DNA of 64,000 nt from Lampropedia hyalina DSM 16112 (GTDB taxonomy: Bacteria > Pseudomonadota > Gammaproteobacteria > Burkholderiales > Burkholderiaceae_C). Shown in pieces: positions 49,515 through 58,098 of the stretch; position 1 is the stretch's first letter; each line of letters starts with the position of its first letter. The position numbers were made by a program, and so were the translations under genes. The stretch lies in the NCBI RefSeq assembly GCF_900129055.1, contig NZ_FQUZ01000013.1:1-64000 (forward strand). The letters run 5' to 3'. The notes under the pieces are model-generated. The model was not told where the DNA came from, did not search any database, and saw nothing but the letters and a program-made list of their open reading frames with translations.

Positions 49515-50057
49515 ATGAACTGGCTTGATCTGACCTTTTTGCTGCTGGCGTTGCTCTCGGTGGTCGTGGGCGCGTGGCGCGGCTTCGTCTTCGAGTGCAT
49601 CAGTCTGGCCGGGTGGATCGCGGGCTTCTGGGTGGCCCTGCACTGGGGGCCGGTCTGGGGCAGCCAGATTCCGTGGGACGGAATCGGCGAGCAGCCCAAG
49701 CGGGTGGCTGGCATGGTGCTGGCCTTCGTGCTGGCCATGTTCGCCTCCTCGCTGCTGGCCTCGTGGACGCGCAAGTTCATTCGTGCCATCGGTATGCGGG
49801 CGGCAGACCGGGCGGTGGGAGCCGGTTTCGGGCTGGTGCGCGTGCTGCTGGTGGGCGTGGGGCTGGCCGTGGTGCTGCATGCCATGCAGTGGAACGAGCA
49901 GCCCTGGTGGCAGCAGGCCAGTGTCTCCATGCCATTTGATACGGCCCGGCTGGAACTGATGGAATGGTTCCCGCAGTGGAAGATTCTGCAACCGCCTGAA
50001 CAGCCGCCGGTCATCGTGCCATCGGCTGCGCAGGCAGAGTTGTTTTTGAGACGATGA
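49515..50057 (+). CDS. cvpA: colicin V production protein family membrane protein
   Basis: A 180-aa inner-membrane protein with about four hydrophobic segments, opening LDLTFLLLALLSVVVGAWRGF, the CvpA_ domain pattern, and VLAFVLAMFASSLLASW. The C-terminus is Pro-rich and ends in a soluble tail. CvpA was named for colicin V production and lies next to purF in E. coli as here, where the order is cvpA then purF with a 63-base gap. The gene is also tied to envelope homeostasis. A 131-base gap to the SPOR gene shows no feature. Confidence 0.92.
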   Translation: MNWLDLTFLLLALLSVVVGAWRGFVFECISLAGWIAGFWVALHWGPVWGSQIPWDGIGEQPKRVAGMVLAFVLAMFASSLLASWTRKFIRAIGMRAADRAVGAGFGLVRVLLVGVGLAVVLHAMQWNEQPWWQQASVSMPFDTARLELMEWFPQWKILQPPEQPPVIVPSAAQAELFLRR

Positions 50058-50120
50058 AAGGCGCACCCCGGCAGCGCAAACAATGCCGGATCAGCAAATG
50101 CCAAAACAGGAGTTCAATCC

Positions 50121-51641
50121 ATGTGTGGAATAGTCGGTGTGGTCAGTACCAGCCCAGTCAATCAGTTGCTCTACGATGCCCTGCTGCTGTTGCAGCACCG
50201 GGGCCAGGATGCCGCCGGCATCGTCACCCAGGAGGAGCGCAAATTCTTCATGCACAAGGCCAAGGGCATGGTGCGGGACGTGTTCCGCACCCGCAACATG
50301 CGTGCCCTGCCAGGTTCGGTCGGGCTGGGGCAGGTGCGCTACCCCACGGCGGGCAATGCCCACAGTGAGGAGGAAGCCCAGCCCTTCTATGTGAATGCGC
50401 CCTTTGGCATCGTCATGGTGCACAACGGCAACATTACCAATGCCAAGGCCCTGCGCAGCGAGCTGTTCAGTGCCGACCACCGCCACACCAACACCGACAG
50501 CGACTCGGAAGTGCTGCTGAATGTGCTGGCACACGAGATCGACCGTGCTACGGTGGGAACAGACCTGGGGCTGGAGAACATATTTGCCGCCGTGGCATCC
50601 GTGCACCGCCGGGTGCGGGGTTCGTATTCGGTCATTGCGATGATTGCCGGTTTTGGCGTGCTGGCGTTCCGCGACCCCCACGGCATCCGCCCGCTGTGTC
50701 TGGGGCGTGGTGCGGATGGCACGGTCATGGTCGCCAGCGAGTCCGTATCACTCGAGGGCACCGGGCATGAGCTGGAGCGTTCCATCGACCCCGGCGAAGC
50801 CGTGCTCATCACGCTTGATGGCACCGTCCATGCCCGCCAATGTGCCGATGCGCAGCGCGTCCACCACCAGCCCTGCATCTTCGAATTCATCTATCTGGCC
50901 CGGCCCGACTCGGTGCTCGACGGCATTTCCGTCTATCAGGCACGCCTGAACATGGGCGAAACACTGGCCAAGCGACTGGTATCGATGGTGCCGCCTAATG
51001 AAATCGACGTGGTCATCCCGATTCCCGAGTCCAGCCGCCCCAGTGCCATGCAGTTGGCACACCGCATCGGCAAGCCCTACCGCGAAGGCTTCGTGAAAAA
51101 CCGCTATGTGGGCCGCACCTTCATCATGCCGGGCCAGAGTGTGCGCAAGAAATCGGTGCGCCAGAAGCTCAATGCCATCGGCAGCGAATTCCAGGGCCGC
51201 AACGTGCTGCTGGTGGACGACTCCATCGTGCGCGGAACCACCTCGCGCGAAATCGTGCAGATGGCGCGTGAAGCCGGAGCCAGCAAGGTCTATCTGGCCA
51301 GTGCCGCGCCGCCCGTGCGTTTCCCTAACGTCTATGGCATCGACATGCCCACCAAGGAAGAACTGGTGGCACACAATCGCAGCATCGAGGAAATCCGCGC
51401 CATCATCGGTTGCGACGCGCTGATCTACCAGGATGTGGATGCCATGAAGCAGGCCGTGCATTCCCTCAATCCCGCGCTGGAAGGCTTCGATGCCTCGTGC
51501 TTCGACGGCATCTACGTCACCGGCGACATCACCGAAGCCTCGATTGCCAGCCTCAATGCCGGTCGCAACCAGGGCGCGGAAGAACCGATGGAAGACACCT
51601 CACGCCTGTCCCTGCCCAATTCCCAGGCACAGGAAGCCTGA
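50121..51641 (+). CDS. purF: amidophosphoribosyltransferase
   Basis: 506 aa, the first committed enzyme of purine synthesis (PRPP and glutamine to phosphoribosylamine). Cys2 of MCGIVGVV is the glutaminase nucleophile after Met removal; the PRPP-binding site VLLVDDSIVRGTTSREIVQ and RPSAMQLAHRIGKPYREGF are intact. Length is typical. It comes last in the folC-SPOR-cvpA-purF block. A hairpin (51659-51694) lies between it and the convergent hydrolase gene. Confidence 0.97.
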   Translation: MCGIVGVVSTSPVNQLLYDALLLLQHRGQDAAGIVTQEERKFFMHKAKGMVRDVFRTRNMRALPGSVGLGQVRYPTAGNAHSEEEAQPFYVNAPFGIVMVHNGNITNAKALRSELFSADHRHTNTDSDSEVLLNVLAHEIDRATVGTDLGLENIFAAVASVHRRVRGSYSVIAMIAGFGVLAFRDPHGIRPLCLGRGADGTVMVASESVSLEGTGHELERSIDPGEAVLITLDGTVHARQCADAQRVHHQPCIFEFIYLARPDSVLDGISVYQARLNMGETLAKRLVSMVPPNEIDVVIPIPESSRPSAMQLAHRIGKPYREGFVKNRYVGRTFIMPGQSVRKKSVRQKLNAIGSEFQGRNVLLVDDSIVRGTTSREIVQMAREAGASKVYLASAAPPVRFPNVYGIDMPTKEELVAHNRSIEEIRAIIGCDALIYQDVDAMKQAVHSLNPALEGFDASCFDGIYVTGDITEASIASLNAGRNQGAEEPMEDTSRLSLPNSQAQEA

Positions 51642-51658
51642 GGGTGTGTGAAACCTTG

Positions 51659-51694
51659 CCTGAAGGGTATGGCCACAGTCCAGTGCCCTTCAGG
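51659..51694. terminator. hairpin between purF and the convergent hydrolase gene
   Basis: Perfect 9-bp stem cctgaaggg (51659-51667) and cccttcagg (51686-51694) in the 63-base gap between convergent genes. It lacks a clear U-tract on either strand, so it may be a weak or Rho-assisted terminator. Confidence 0.5.
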
Positions 51695-51704
51695 TAAACC
51701 TTCC

Positions 51705-52541
51705 CTAAAAAGTATCCACCAGCCGATCCAGCCAGGTGCGGATGGCGGCGAGGGATTCGGGTTCGTCCAGGAAGGGGACGTGGCCGCGTTGGGGGATGTT
51801 TGCCCGGATCAGGTCAGGGCGGCGTGCCTGCATGGCATCGGCGGTTTCGAGTGACAGCACGTCCGAATTGGCGGCGCGTATCAGTGCCAGCGGGATGTGG
51901 GCGCAGGCATCGAACAGGTTCCAGATGGCAGCCAGAGGCTGGCTCATGGCGCGGTCGAATGACTCGCGCAAGGCGGGGTCGTAGGGCAGGGCCACGCCAT
52001 CGGCGGTCTGGATGTAATGGCGTATGGTTTCTTCGGCCCAGCGCATGGCGGAGACCGCCTCAAAGCCCGGCATGGCCTTGGGCATGCGGTCGGCAATTTC
52101 TTCAAGGGTGGCAATGGCCGGCTGAATGCCGATGTAGGCACCGATGCGCTCCAGCCCTGACCGCTCCAGCACCGGCCCTACGTCGTTGAAACACAGTCCG
52201 GCAATGCGCGTCGGGGCGGTGGCGACCATGACCATGCCCAGCAGGCCACCGCGCGACGAGCCGATGATGGCGACTTTCTCCAGTTGCAGGTGGTCGAGGA
52301 GAGTCATGGCATCCTGTGCTTCCTGCGCAACCGTGTAGGTTTGCGACGGTGCCCATTCGGAGTGGCCACGCCCCCGGCTGTCCAGCCGGATGAGGCGGAC
52401 TTTGGAGAGGTGCCGCGCCAGATAGTCAAAATCACGGCCATCGCGTGTCAGCCCGGCCAGGGCCAGCAAGGGCAGACCCTGACCTTCGTCGCGGAAGGCC
52501 AGCCGGGTGCCGTCTTCAACCTGAAAGTATTGGATGCCCAT
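51705..52541 (-). CDS. alpha/beta hydrolase
   Basis: A 278-aa alpha/beta-hydrolase-fold protein. The nucleophile Ser is in IIGSSRGGLLGM; LDSRGRGHSEW is the usual beta4/loop motif, and the catalytic His is in PQRGHVPFLDEPES. ATG 52541 with GAAGG just upstream is preferred over a TTG at 52553. It sits 14 bases after the ackA stop, so it is the last gene of the DUF3141-pta-ackA operon. Substrate unknown: it could cleave an acyl or hydroxyacyl ester made or used by the other enzymes. Confidence 0.85.
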   Translation of the reverse strand: MGIQYFQVEDGTRLAFRDEGQGLPLLALAGLTRDGRDFDYLARHLSKVRLIRLDSRGRGHSEWAPSQTYTVAQEAQDAMTLLDHLQLEKVAIIGSSRGGLLGMVMVATAPTRIAGLCFNDVGPVLERSGLERIGAYIGIQPAIATLEEIADRMPKAMPGFEAVSAMRWAEETIRHYIQTADGVALPYDPALRESFDRAMSQPLAAIWNLFDACAHIPLALIRAANSDVLSLETADAMQARRPDLIRANIPQRGHVPFLDEPESLAAIRTWLDRLVDTF

Positions 52542-52555
52542 GGCCTTCGACAAGA

Positions 52556-53848
52556 CTACAGGTCGGGCAGCACCGGTGGGGTGCTGGAGGTGGCATCGTC
52601 CTGCGCGCTGGGCACACCAGCGGCTGCACGGGCGGCACGCGCAATCACCAGGTCTTCGCGGGTGCGCACGATCATGACCGTGGTGCGGGCGAACTCGGAC
52701 GAGATGATGGTGGCACTTTCGGCATTGCGGCCGTGGTCGATCTCGATGCCCATCCAGCCCAGGCGTTCGCAGACGCGGCGGCGCACCACGCGCGAGTTTT
52801 CGCCGATGCCGCCGCAGAACACGAGTGCGTCGATGCCGCCCATGACAGCGGCCATGGCCCCGAGTTCACGCTGGACGCGGAACACGAAGTAATCGATGGC
52901 ACGGTGCGAGGCGGCGTTGTCGGCAGCTTCGAGGGTGCGCATGTCGTTGGAGAGGCCACCCGACAGACCCAGCAGGCCCGATTCGTTGTAGAGAATCTGG
53001 CGAATCTGCGAGGAGTTGAGCTTTTCCTGGTCGAGCATGTACAGCAGCACACCGGGATCGACCTGACCGCAGCGCGTGCCCATGGGCAGGCCATCGAGGG
53101 CCGAGAAACCCATCGAGGAAGCAACGGACTTGCCCTTGTAGATGGCGCACATGGACGCGCCATTGCCCAGGTGGGCGATGACGACCCGCCCGGACATCAG
53201 GTGTGGGGCAATGCGGGCGAGTTCGCTGGTGACGTAGTCGTAGCTCAGGCCGTGGAAGCCGTAGCGGCGCACACCGCTTTCGTAATAGCGGTGCGGCAGG
53301 GCGAACGTGTCGTTCACGAACGGCTGGCCCCGGTGGAAGGCGGTATCGAAGCAGGCCACCTGGGGGATGCCGGGGAAGGCTTCCTGGGCGGCGCGGATGC
53401 CGGCGACGTTGTGCGGCTGGTGCAGCGGGGCGAAGGGCGAGAGGGCGGTGAGCTTGTCCAGCACTTCGGGGGTGATGACCACCGGGGCGGTGAATTCGGC
53501 TCCCCCATGCACCACGCGGTGGCCCACGGCGGCAATGTGCAGGTTCGGGAATGCCTGCCGCAGGGTGGCGAGCACCAGATCGAGCGCGCTTTCGTGGTTG
53601 CCCAGGCTGCCGCCTTCGGCCAATGGCAATGGCTGGCCGCTGGCATCCTTGAGCACCAGTGTGCCTTCGGGGCCGATGCGGTCGGCCTGCCCAGTCACCA
53701 GCGGGTCTGCACCTTCGGCAGGGAACAGGGCCACCTTGAGCGAGGACGAACCGGCATTGAGGGCCAGAAAGCCCGCGTGTTGCCAGGATGCCTCGCCCTC
53801 GGGGGCGGCTGCGGTTTCTTCCACTGGCAGGGTGTGCAGTTCGGTCAT
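52556..53848 (-). CDS. ackA: acetate kinase
   Basis: A 430-aa ASKHA-fold kinase that converts acetyl (or other acyl) phosphate plus ADP to ATP. Signature ALNAGSSSLKVALF near the N-terminus and HRVVHGGAEFT; phosphate loop HLGNGASMCAIYKGKSV; CGGIGENSRVVR. It has a 25-residue N-terminal extension and a 20-residue C-terminal tail relative to the typical 400-aa enzyme. The start overlaps the stop of the Pta fusion (ATGA), so ackA is translationally coupled. It acts after Pta in the same pathway. Confidence 0.95.
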   Translation of the reverse strand: MTELHTLPVEETAAAPEGEASWQHAGFLALNAGSSSLKVALFPAEGADPLVTGQADRIGPEGTLVLKDASGQPLPLAEGGSLGNHESALDLVLATLRQAFPNLHIAAVGHRVVHGGAEFTAPVVITPEVLDKLTALSPFAPLHQPHNVAGIRAAQEAFPGIPQVACFDTAFHRGQPFVNDTFALPHRYYESGVRRYGFHGLSYDYVTSELARIAPHLMSGRVVIAHLGNGASMCAIYKGKSVASSMGFSALDGLPMGTRCGQVDPGVLLYMLDQEKLNSSQIRQILYNESGLLGLSGGLSNDMRTLEAADNAASHRAIDYFVFRVQRELGAMAAVMGGIDALVFCGGIGENSRVVRRRVCERLGWMGIEIDHGRNAESATIISSEFARTTVMIVRTREDLVIARAARAAAGVPSAQDDATSSTPPVLPDL

Positions 53849-55239
53849 TGGTTTGCTCCAGTCGTGCCTGTCGTGGCATTGTGGTGCAGCGCGGCGACGG
53901 CGCAGGAGGCCAGCCGCGACATGGGGCTGTCCGAACGCGAATTGAGGATGACGGGCACGCGCGCACCCAGCACCAGCCCGGCACTTTCCGCATGGCTGAT
54001 GAAGGTCAGTTGCTTGGCCAGCATGTTGCCAGCGTCGATGCCGGGCACAACCAGAATGTTGGCCTGTCCGGCCACGCCACCCTTGAGGCTCTTGGTGCGG
54101 GCCGCGCCCAGATCGACGGCATTGTCCATGGCCAGCGGGCCATCGACCAGTCCACCACGAATCTGGCCGCGCTCGGCCATCTTGGAGAGCAGGGCCGCAT
54201 CGATGGAGGACTGAATGGCGGGATTGACGGTCTCCACCGCCGACAGCACGCCCACGCGCGGCTCCACGCCCAGCGAGAGGGCCAGGTCGATGGCGTTCTG
54301 CACGATATCGACCTTGGTGGCGAGGTCCGGGGCGATGTTGATGGCCGCGTCGGTGACCATCACGGGTTCGGGCCGTCCCGGCACGTCCATCAGGAAGACG
54401 TGCGTGAAGCGGCGGCCGATGCGCAGGCCATGCACCTTGTCGAGCATGGGGCGCAGCAGGTCGTCGGTGTGCATATGCCCCTTCATGACGGTGGCCGCAC
54501 GCCCTTCGTGTACCAGCTTGCAGGCGGTCAGGGCCGCTGCGGCATCGCCCTGGATGTCGATGATCTCGATGCCATCCAGCGAGGCTCCCAGTTGGGCCGC
54601 TGCGGCTTCGATGCCGCTTTTCTGGCCGATGAGAATGGGCACGATGATGCCTTCGCGGGCCGCCAGCAATGCGCCGCCCAGCGAGTTGGCATCGTCGGGG
54701 CAGACCACGGCAACCGGTACGGCGGGCAGGGGGCGTGCCCTCTCCAGCAGGGCCTGAAAGTGGCGGTGGCGTTGCACCAGCAGGCCGGGCACTTCGATGT
54801 CGTCGCGCTCGAACTTCTGGGTGGGGGCAATGACTTCGGCTTCACCCGAGAGGATGAGCGCGTCGTCCTTGGGGCGCACGATTTCGGTTTGCAGGCGCAC
54901 GGTGCCATCGTCGCGCTTGTCCAGCACGGTGACGCGGCACAGCAGTTCGTCGCCAGCGTGGGCACGGGTGTGGAAATCGACGCTCTGGCGGCGATAGAGG
55001 GTGCCGGGGCCTGGCAGCAGCGTGCCCAGCACGGCGGAGATCAGCGAGGCCACGAACATGCCGGGGGCAATGTTCTCGGGAACGCCGTCCCCGTCCACAT
55101 CCTGACCGGGCAGGTGCATGGGGTTGTAGTTGCCGGAGGAGGCGGCGAACACATACAGGTCGTCCGGGGTGACCAGACGGTGCAGCTCGGCTGTTTCGCC
55201 CGGCATGATTTCGCTGAAGGTGCGATTGACAATGCGCAT
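53845..55239 (-). CDS. MaoC-phosphate acyltransferase fusion (bifunctional enoyl-CoA hydratase/Pta)
   Basis: 464 aa. Residues 1-155 are a MaoC hot-dog domain: the motif reads SGNYNPMH (35-42), so the usual catalytic Asp is Asn37 while His42 remains. LISAVLGTLLPGPGTLY and EAEVIAPTQKF close the domain. Residues about 170-455 are a PTA_PTB acyltransferase (AVVCPDDANSLGGALLAA, MKGHMHTDDLLRPML, VDGPLAMDNAVD, LVVPGIDAGNMLAKQL). It would form an acyl phosphate from acyl-CoA. ATG 55239 follows an AGGA located in the end of the DUF3141 gene; only one base separates the genes. Confidence 0.9.
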   Translation of the reverse strand: MRIVNRTFSEIMPGETAELHRLVTPDDLYVFAASSGNYNPMHLPGQDVDGDGVPENIAPGMFVASLISAVLGTLLPGPGTLYRRQSVDFHTRAHAGDELLCRVTVLDKRDDGTVRLQTEIVRPKDDALILSGEAEVIAPTQKFERDDIEVPGLLVQRHRHFQALLERARPLPAVPVAVVCPDDANSLGGALLAAREGIIVPILIGQKSGIEAAAAQLGASLDGIEIIDIQGDAAAALTACKLVHEGRAATVMKGHMHTDDLLRPMLDKVHGLRIGRRFTHVFLMDVPGRPEPVMVTDAAINIAPDLATKVDIVQNAIDLALSLGVEPRVGVLSAVETVNPAIQSSIDAALLSKMAERGQIRGGLVDGPLAMDNAVDLGAARTKSLKGGVAGQANILVVPGIDAGNMLAKQLTFISHAESAGLVLGARVPVILNSRSDSPMSRLASCAVAALHHNATTGTTGANQ

Positions 55240-55240
55240 G

Positions 55241-57736
55241 TCAGGCTTCCTTGTGGTTCGCGGTTTTCGCGGGCTGGCGGCGTGCCGCTGTGGCGGCCTT
55301 GGCGGTCTCGGCATTGGCCTGTGCGGTATCTGCCACGGCTTCGACGGCCGCCGGGGTTTCCAGCGGGTCGCTCAGCACATCCTCGGTGACGGTGGGCAGG
55401 CCCAGCACCTGCTGGAAGCGTTGCAGCAGGGCGACGGTGTTGTCGGACATTTCGCTGATGGCACCGGGGATGTAGCGCACGATTTCCACGGCCAGCGCGC
55501 GTTCGGCGGCATCGGGCAGCAGCGAAGGCAGGGTTTCGATGGCGCGTTCGCGTTCGTAGGTCACGATCAGGGTCTGTTCGTGAATGATCATGGCGCGGCG
55601 TTCGGCTCCCAGCGACTTGAATGGCTCGTCCTGGGTCAGCACCTTGCTGGAGCGTTCCAGGCGGTCGCGGCGCACACCGCCACGGTTTTCGGCCAGCAGA
55701 ATCAGCATGCGGATGACGGCCTCGACGAAGCCACCGCGCTCGATGTTGAACAGGGCCGCTGCCACTTCGGGCAGGCTGCGCAGTTCATCATTGTTCTTGA
55801 GGGTGCGGCGTGCCTCGTGGGTGCGGCCAAAGGCGCGTGTCCAGGGCGTGCCCCACAGGCTGAAGAAGCTCAGTTCGTAGGCCATGTCGCGGCTGTCGCG
55901 CCAGAAGTCGATGGCCTGCGTGGTGGCATTGACCCAGAGCTGTTCCCAGGCCAGGAAGGGGTTGCTGGCAGCGGCCTTGTTGCGGGCGGTGCGCACGCCT
56001 TCGGCCAGCGAGGCTACCTGACCCATGACCGGGTTGCGCGAGGAGGCCAGGGCGCGGGTCAGACGCTGCGGGTGCAGGGCGCGGCTCATTTCGGCAGAGC
56101 TGTCGGTGACCATGGCCTTGACGAACGGGCGTGCCAGTGCGTCATACAGTTGCGCCTGCACTTCGGAGAAGCGGGCCACGGCGGCAAAGGGACGCTCGTC
56201 GGCGTAGCCGTCGTCCAGGGCGCGGATGTCGTCCAGCGTGCGCTCCACGAAGCCGACGGTGAAGTGCTTGCGGCCATTCTTTTCTTCCACGTCTTCGATG
56301 CGCATCTCGTACAGGCCGGGGGCCAGTGCCTCGATGGTTTGCAGCGTGGACGTGACTTCGGCGTGTTCCTTGCGGGCGATCTGCGAGGACACGAAGATGC
56401 CCAGGTGGCCCACCTGCTCATGCACCATGTAAACGATGCGCTGGCCCCGGATGCGGATTTCCTGCACGTCGGCGTAGGTTTCGGCAATCCAGTTGAGGGC
56501 CTGCTGGGGCGGGGTGATGTTGTCGCCGTGGCTGGCGAAGGCGATGATCGGGGCGCGGATGGCCTTCAGATCGACCGGGCGGCCAGGTTCGATGCGGGCC
56601 TCGTTCTTGGCCAGGCGGTTGCCGACGAACAGTTGCTCGACGACCCAGCGGATTTCCGGCTCGGTGAGCAGGAAGAAGCCGCCCCACCATTTCTCGAACT
56701 CCAGGAAGACCTTGTCGCCCTTGTCGATGTCGCGGAACAGGTCGGTGTACTTGCGGAACAGCGTGCGCGAGGGGTTGAGCAGCTCGAAGTTGCCCACCAG
56801 GTGCGCGCCGTCGAAGATGCCGCCGCCCAGGTCGGAGACGAACATTGGAATCCAGGTGCCACCCAGCACGCCACCGTTGTAGCGCATCGGGTTCTCACCG
56901 ACCTTGCCTGCCCATGGGGCCACGGGTGCGCCGTTGATGACGATGGGGCCGGTCAGGTCGGGGTTGGTGGCGGCCAGCAGCAGCGTGGCCCAGCCACCCT
57001 GGCAGTTGCCGGTGACGACAGGCTTGGATGCCTTGGGGTGGCGGCGCATGACTTCGCGCACGAAGGCGGCTTCGGCACGGGTGACGTAGGAGAGGTACTG
57101 TCCCGGCTCGGGGCGGCTGCGGAAGGCCACGAAGTACACCGGATGGCCTTCGCGCAGGGCCACGCCCACCTGGCTGTCGGGCTTGAAGCCGCCGATGCCG
57201 GGGCCGTGTCCGGCGCGTGGGTCGATGATGATGTAGGGGCGGCGCGTGTCGTCCACCGTCACGCCTTCGGGCGGCACGATGCGCAGCAGGATGTAGTTGC
57301 AGGGGAAGGGCAGATCCTTGCCGTCCATGATGATCTCGTAGTCATAGATCAGCACGGGGGGGCAGTTGGCGGCTTCGTGTTCCAGGAAGATGTCGCCGCG
57401 CTTGCGCAGGGTGTCGGCCGTGAGGATGGCGCGTTCGGTGGCATCGCGCAGGTATTCCTGCCAGGCCTGGGGCAGCTCGCCGCCACTTTGCTGAAGTTGC
57501 TGCACCAGCTTCTGGCCATCTTCCAGCAGGCTGCGCAGTTGGGCCGAATGCTCTTTCAGGATGCGTTCGCTGTGGCGCGAGGCAGCGCGGCTGAGAATGT
57601 CGCGGGTTTGCGAGTTGGCTTCCACTTCGTTGCGGAACTGTTCGGATTGCAGGCGCATGGCGTGCACCGCGTCGGTATCCGGGCGCAGGGGCACAGATTG
57701 TTGGCGGGGATCGAAAAGGTCAAAAATACTGGTCAT
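55241..57736 (-). CDS. DUF3141 protein, PhaC-like alpha/beta hydrolase
   Basis: 831 aa, first gene of the operon. The N-terminal 110 residues are helical and phasin-like (repeated Gln/Glu/Leu helices). Then follows an alpha/beta-hydrolase domain with a PhaC-type nucleophile elbow GNCQGG (Cys245), an Asp at 405 in ASHGDNITPP and His at 444 in EQVGHLGIF, together a Cys-Asp-His triad as in polyhydroxyalkanoate synthases. The C-terminal 370 residues are DUF3141-specific and end in an Ala/Lys-rich low-complexity tail. Activity is unproven; polyester or hydroxyacyl-CoA metabolism is inferred. Genes pta and ackA follow directly. Confidence 0.85.
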   Translation of the reverse strand: MTSIFDLFDPRQQSVPLRPDTDAVHAMRLQSEQFRNEVEANSQTRDILSRAASRHSERILKEHSAQLRSLLEDGQKLVQQLQQSGGELPQAWQEYLRDATERAILTADTLRKRGDIFLEHEAANCPPVLIYDYEIIMDGKDLPFPCNYILLRIVPPEGVTVDDTRRPYIIIDPRAGHGPGIGGFKPDSQVGVALREGHPVYFVAFRSRPEPGQYLSYVTRAEAAFVREVMRRHPKASKPVVTGNCQGGWATLLLAATNPDLTGPIVINGAPVAPWAGKVGENPMRYNGGVLGGTWIPMFVSDLGGGIFDGAHLVGNFELLNPSRTLFRKYTDLFRDIDKGDKVFLEFEKWWGGFFLLTEPEIRWVVEQLFVGNRLAKNEARIEPGRPVDLKAIRAPIIAFASHGDNITPPQQALNWIAETYADVQEIRIRGQRIVYMVHEQVGHLGIFVSSQIARKEHAEVTSTLQTIEALAPGLYEMRIEDVEEKNGRKHFTVGFVERTLDDIRALDDGYADERPFAAVARFSEVQAQLYDALARPFVKAMVTDSSAEMSRALHPQRLTRALASSRNPVMGQVASLAEGVRTARNKAAASNPFLAWEQLWVNATTQAIDFWRDSRDMAYELSFFSLWGTPWTRAFGRTHEARRTLKNNDELRSLPEVAAALFNIERGGFVEAVIRMLILLAENRGGVRRDRLERSSKVLTQDEPFKSLGAERRAMIIHEQTLIVTYERERAIETLPSLLPDAAERALAVEIVRYIPGAISEMSDNTVALLQRFQQVLGLPTVTEDVLSDPLETPAAVEAVADTAQANAETAKAATAARRQPAKTANHKEA

Positions 57737-58098
57737 GATTGCGTTGCTTCCGAGTTTTCAACAGGTCGGTCGAACCACACACGCCACCACCATGGTGAAC
57801 GTGCAGCCGATGACATCAACAATGGCAGGCTGTGGAACATGGGTTGGGCCATTTTCCATGCGTGTTTGCCCCTGAAAAGAAAAAGTGACCAAGCCATGGT
57901 AGCTGCCCAAAAAGACAATGCGGTTACACAAAGGCCATTTGAAACATGTTGTGATGCAAGTCAAATGATACTACGTTGCACTGCAACATAAACAACAATT
58001 CCAAACCGCTGAAAAGCCACCAAAACCCCGTGCCGTGCGCATGGGTGGTGAATTCACTATGATGCCAATCTGTGTGCTTTCTGCATCATCCCGTGACC
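57737..58098. promoter_or_regulatory. 362-bp divergent promoter region of the DUF3141 operon and the HSL-type hydrolase
   Basis: No ORF is credible here. The sequence is AT-richer than the flanking genes and contains the palindrome at 57975-57987. The two genes read away from each other, so promoters for both must lie inside. No strong -35/-10 pair could be assigned with confidence. Confidence 0.5.
57975..57987. promoter_or_regulatory. palindrome gttgca-c-tgcaac, PhaR-like operator
   Basis: A perfect 13-bp palindrome of the form TTGCAnTGCAA in the divergent promoter region, 239 bases upstream of the DUF3141 start and 112 bases before the hydrolase. The polyhydroxybutyrate regulator PhaR is reported to bind TGC-N-GCA type sites near phasin and PHB genes, so this is a candidate operator. 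The distance to the DUF3141 gene is long. No other copy was noticed in the window. Confidence 0.4.

Noticed and set aside
55130-57991. Long plus-strand ORF (953 aa) opposite the DUF3141 gene
   Set aside because: Same reason: the opposite strand has a hydrolase with a complete triad and good start, whereas this frame is compositionally odd with no ribosome-binding site.
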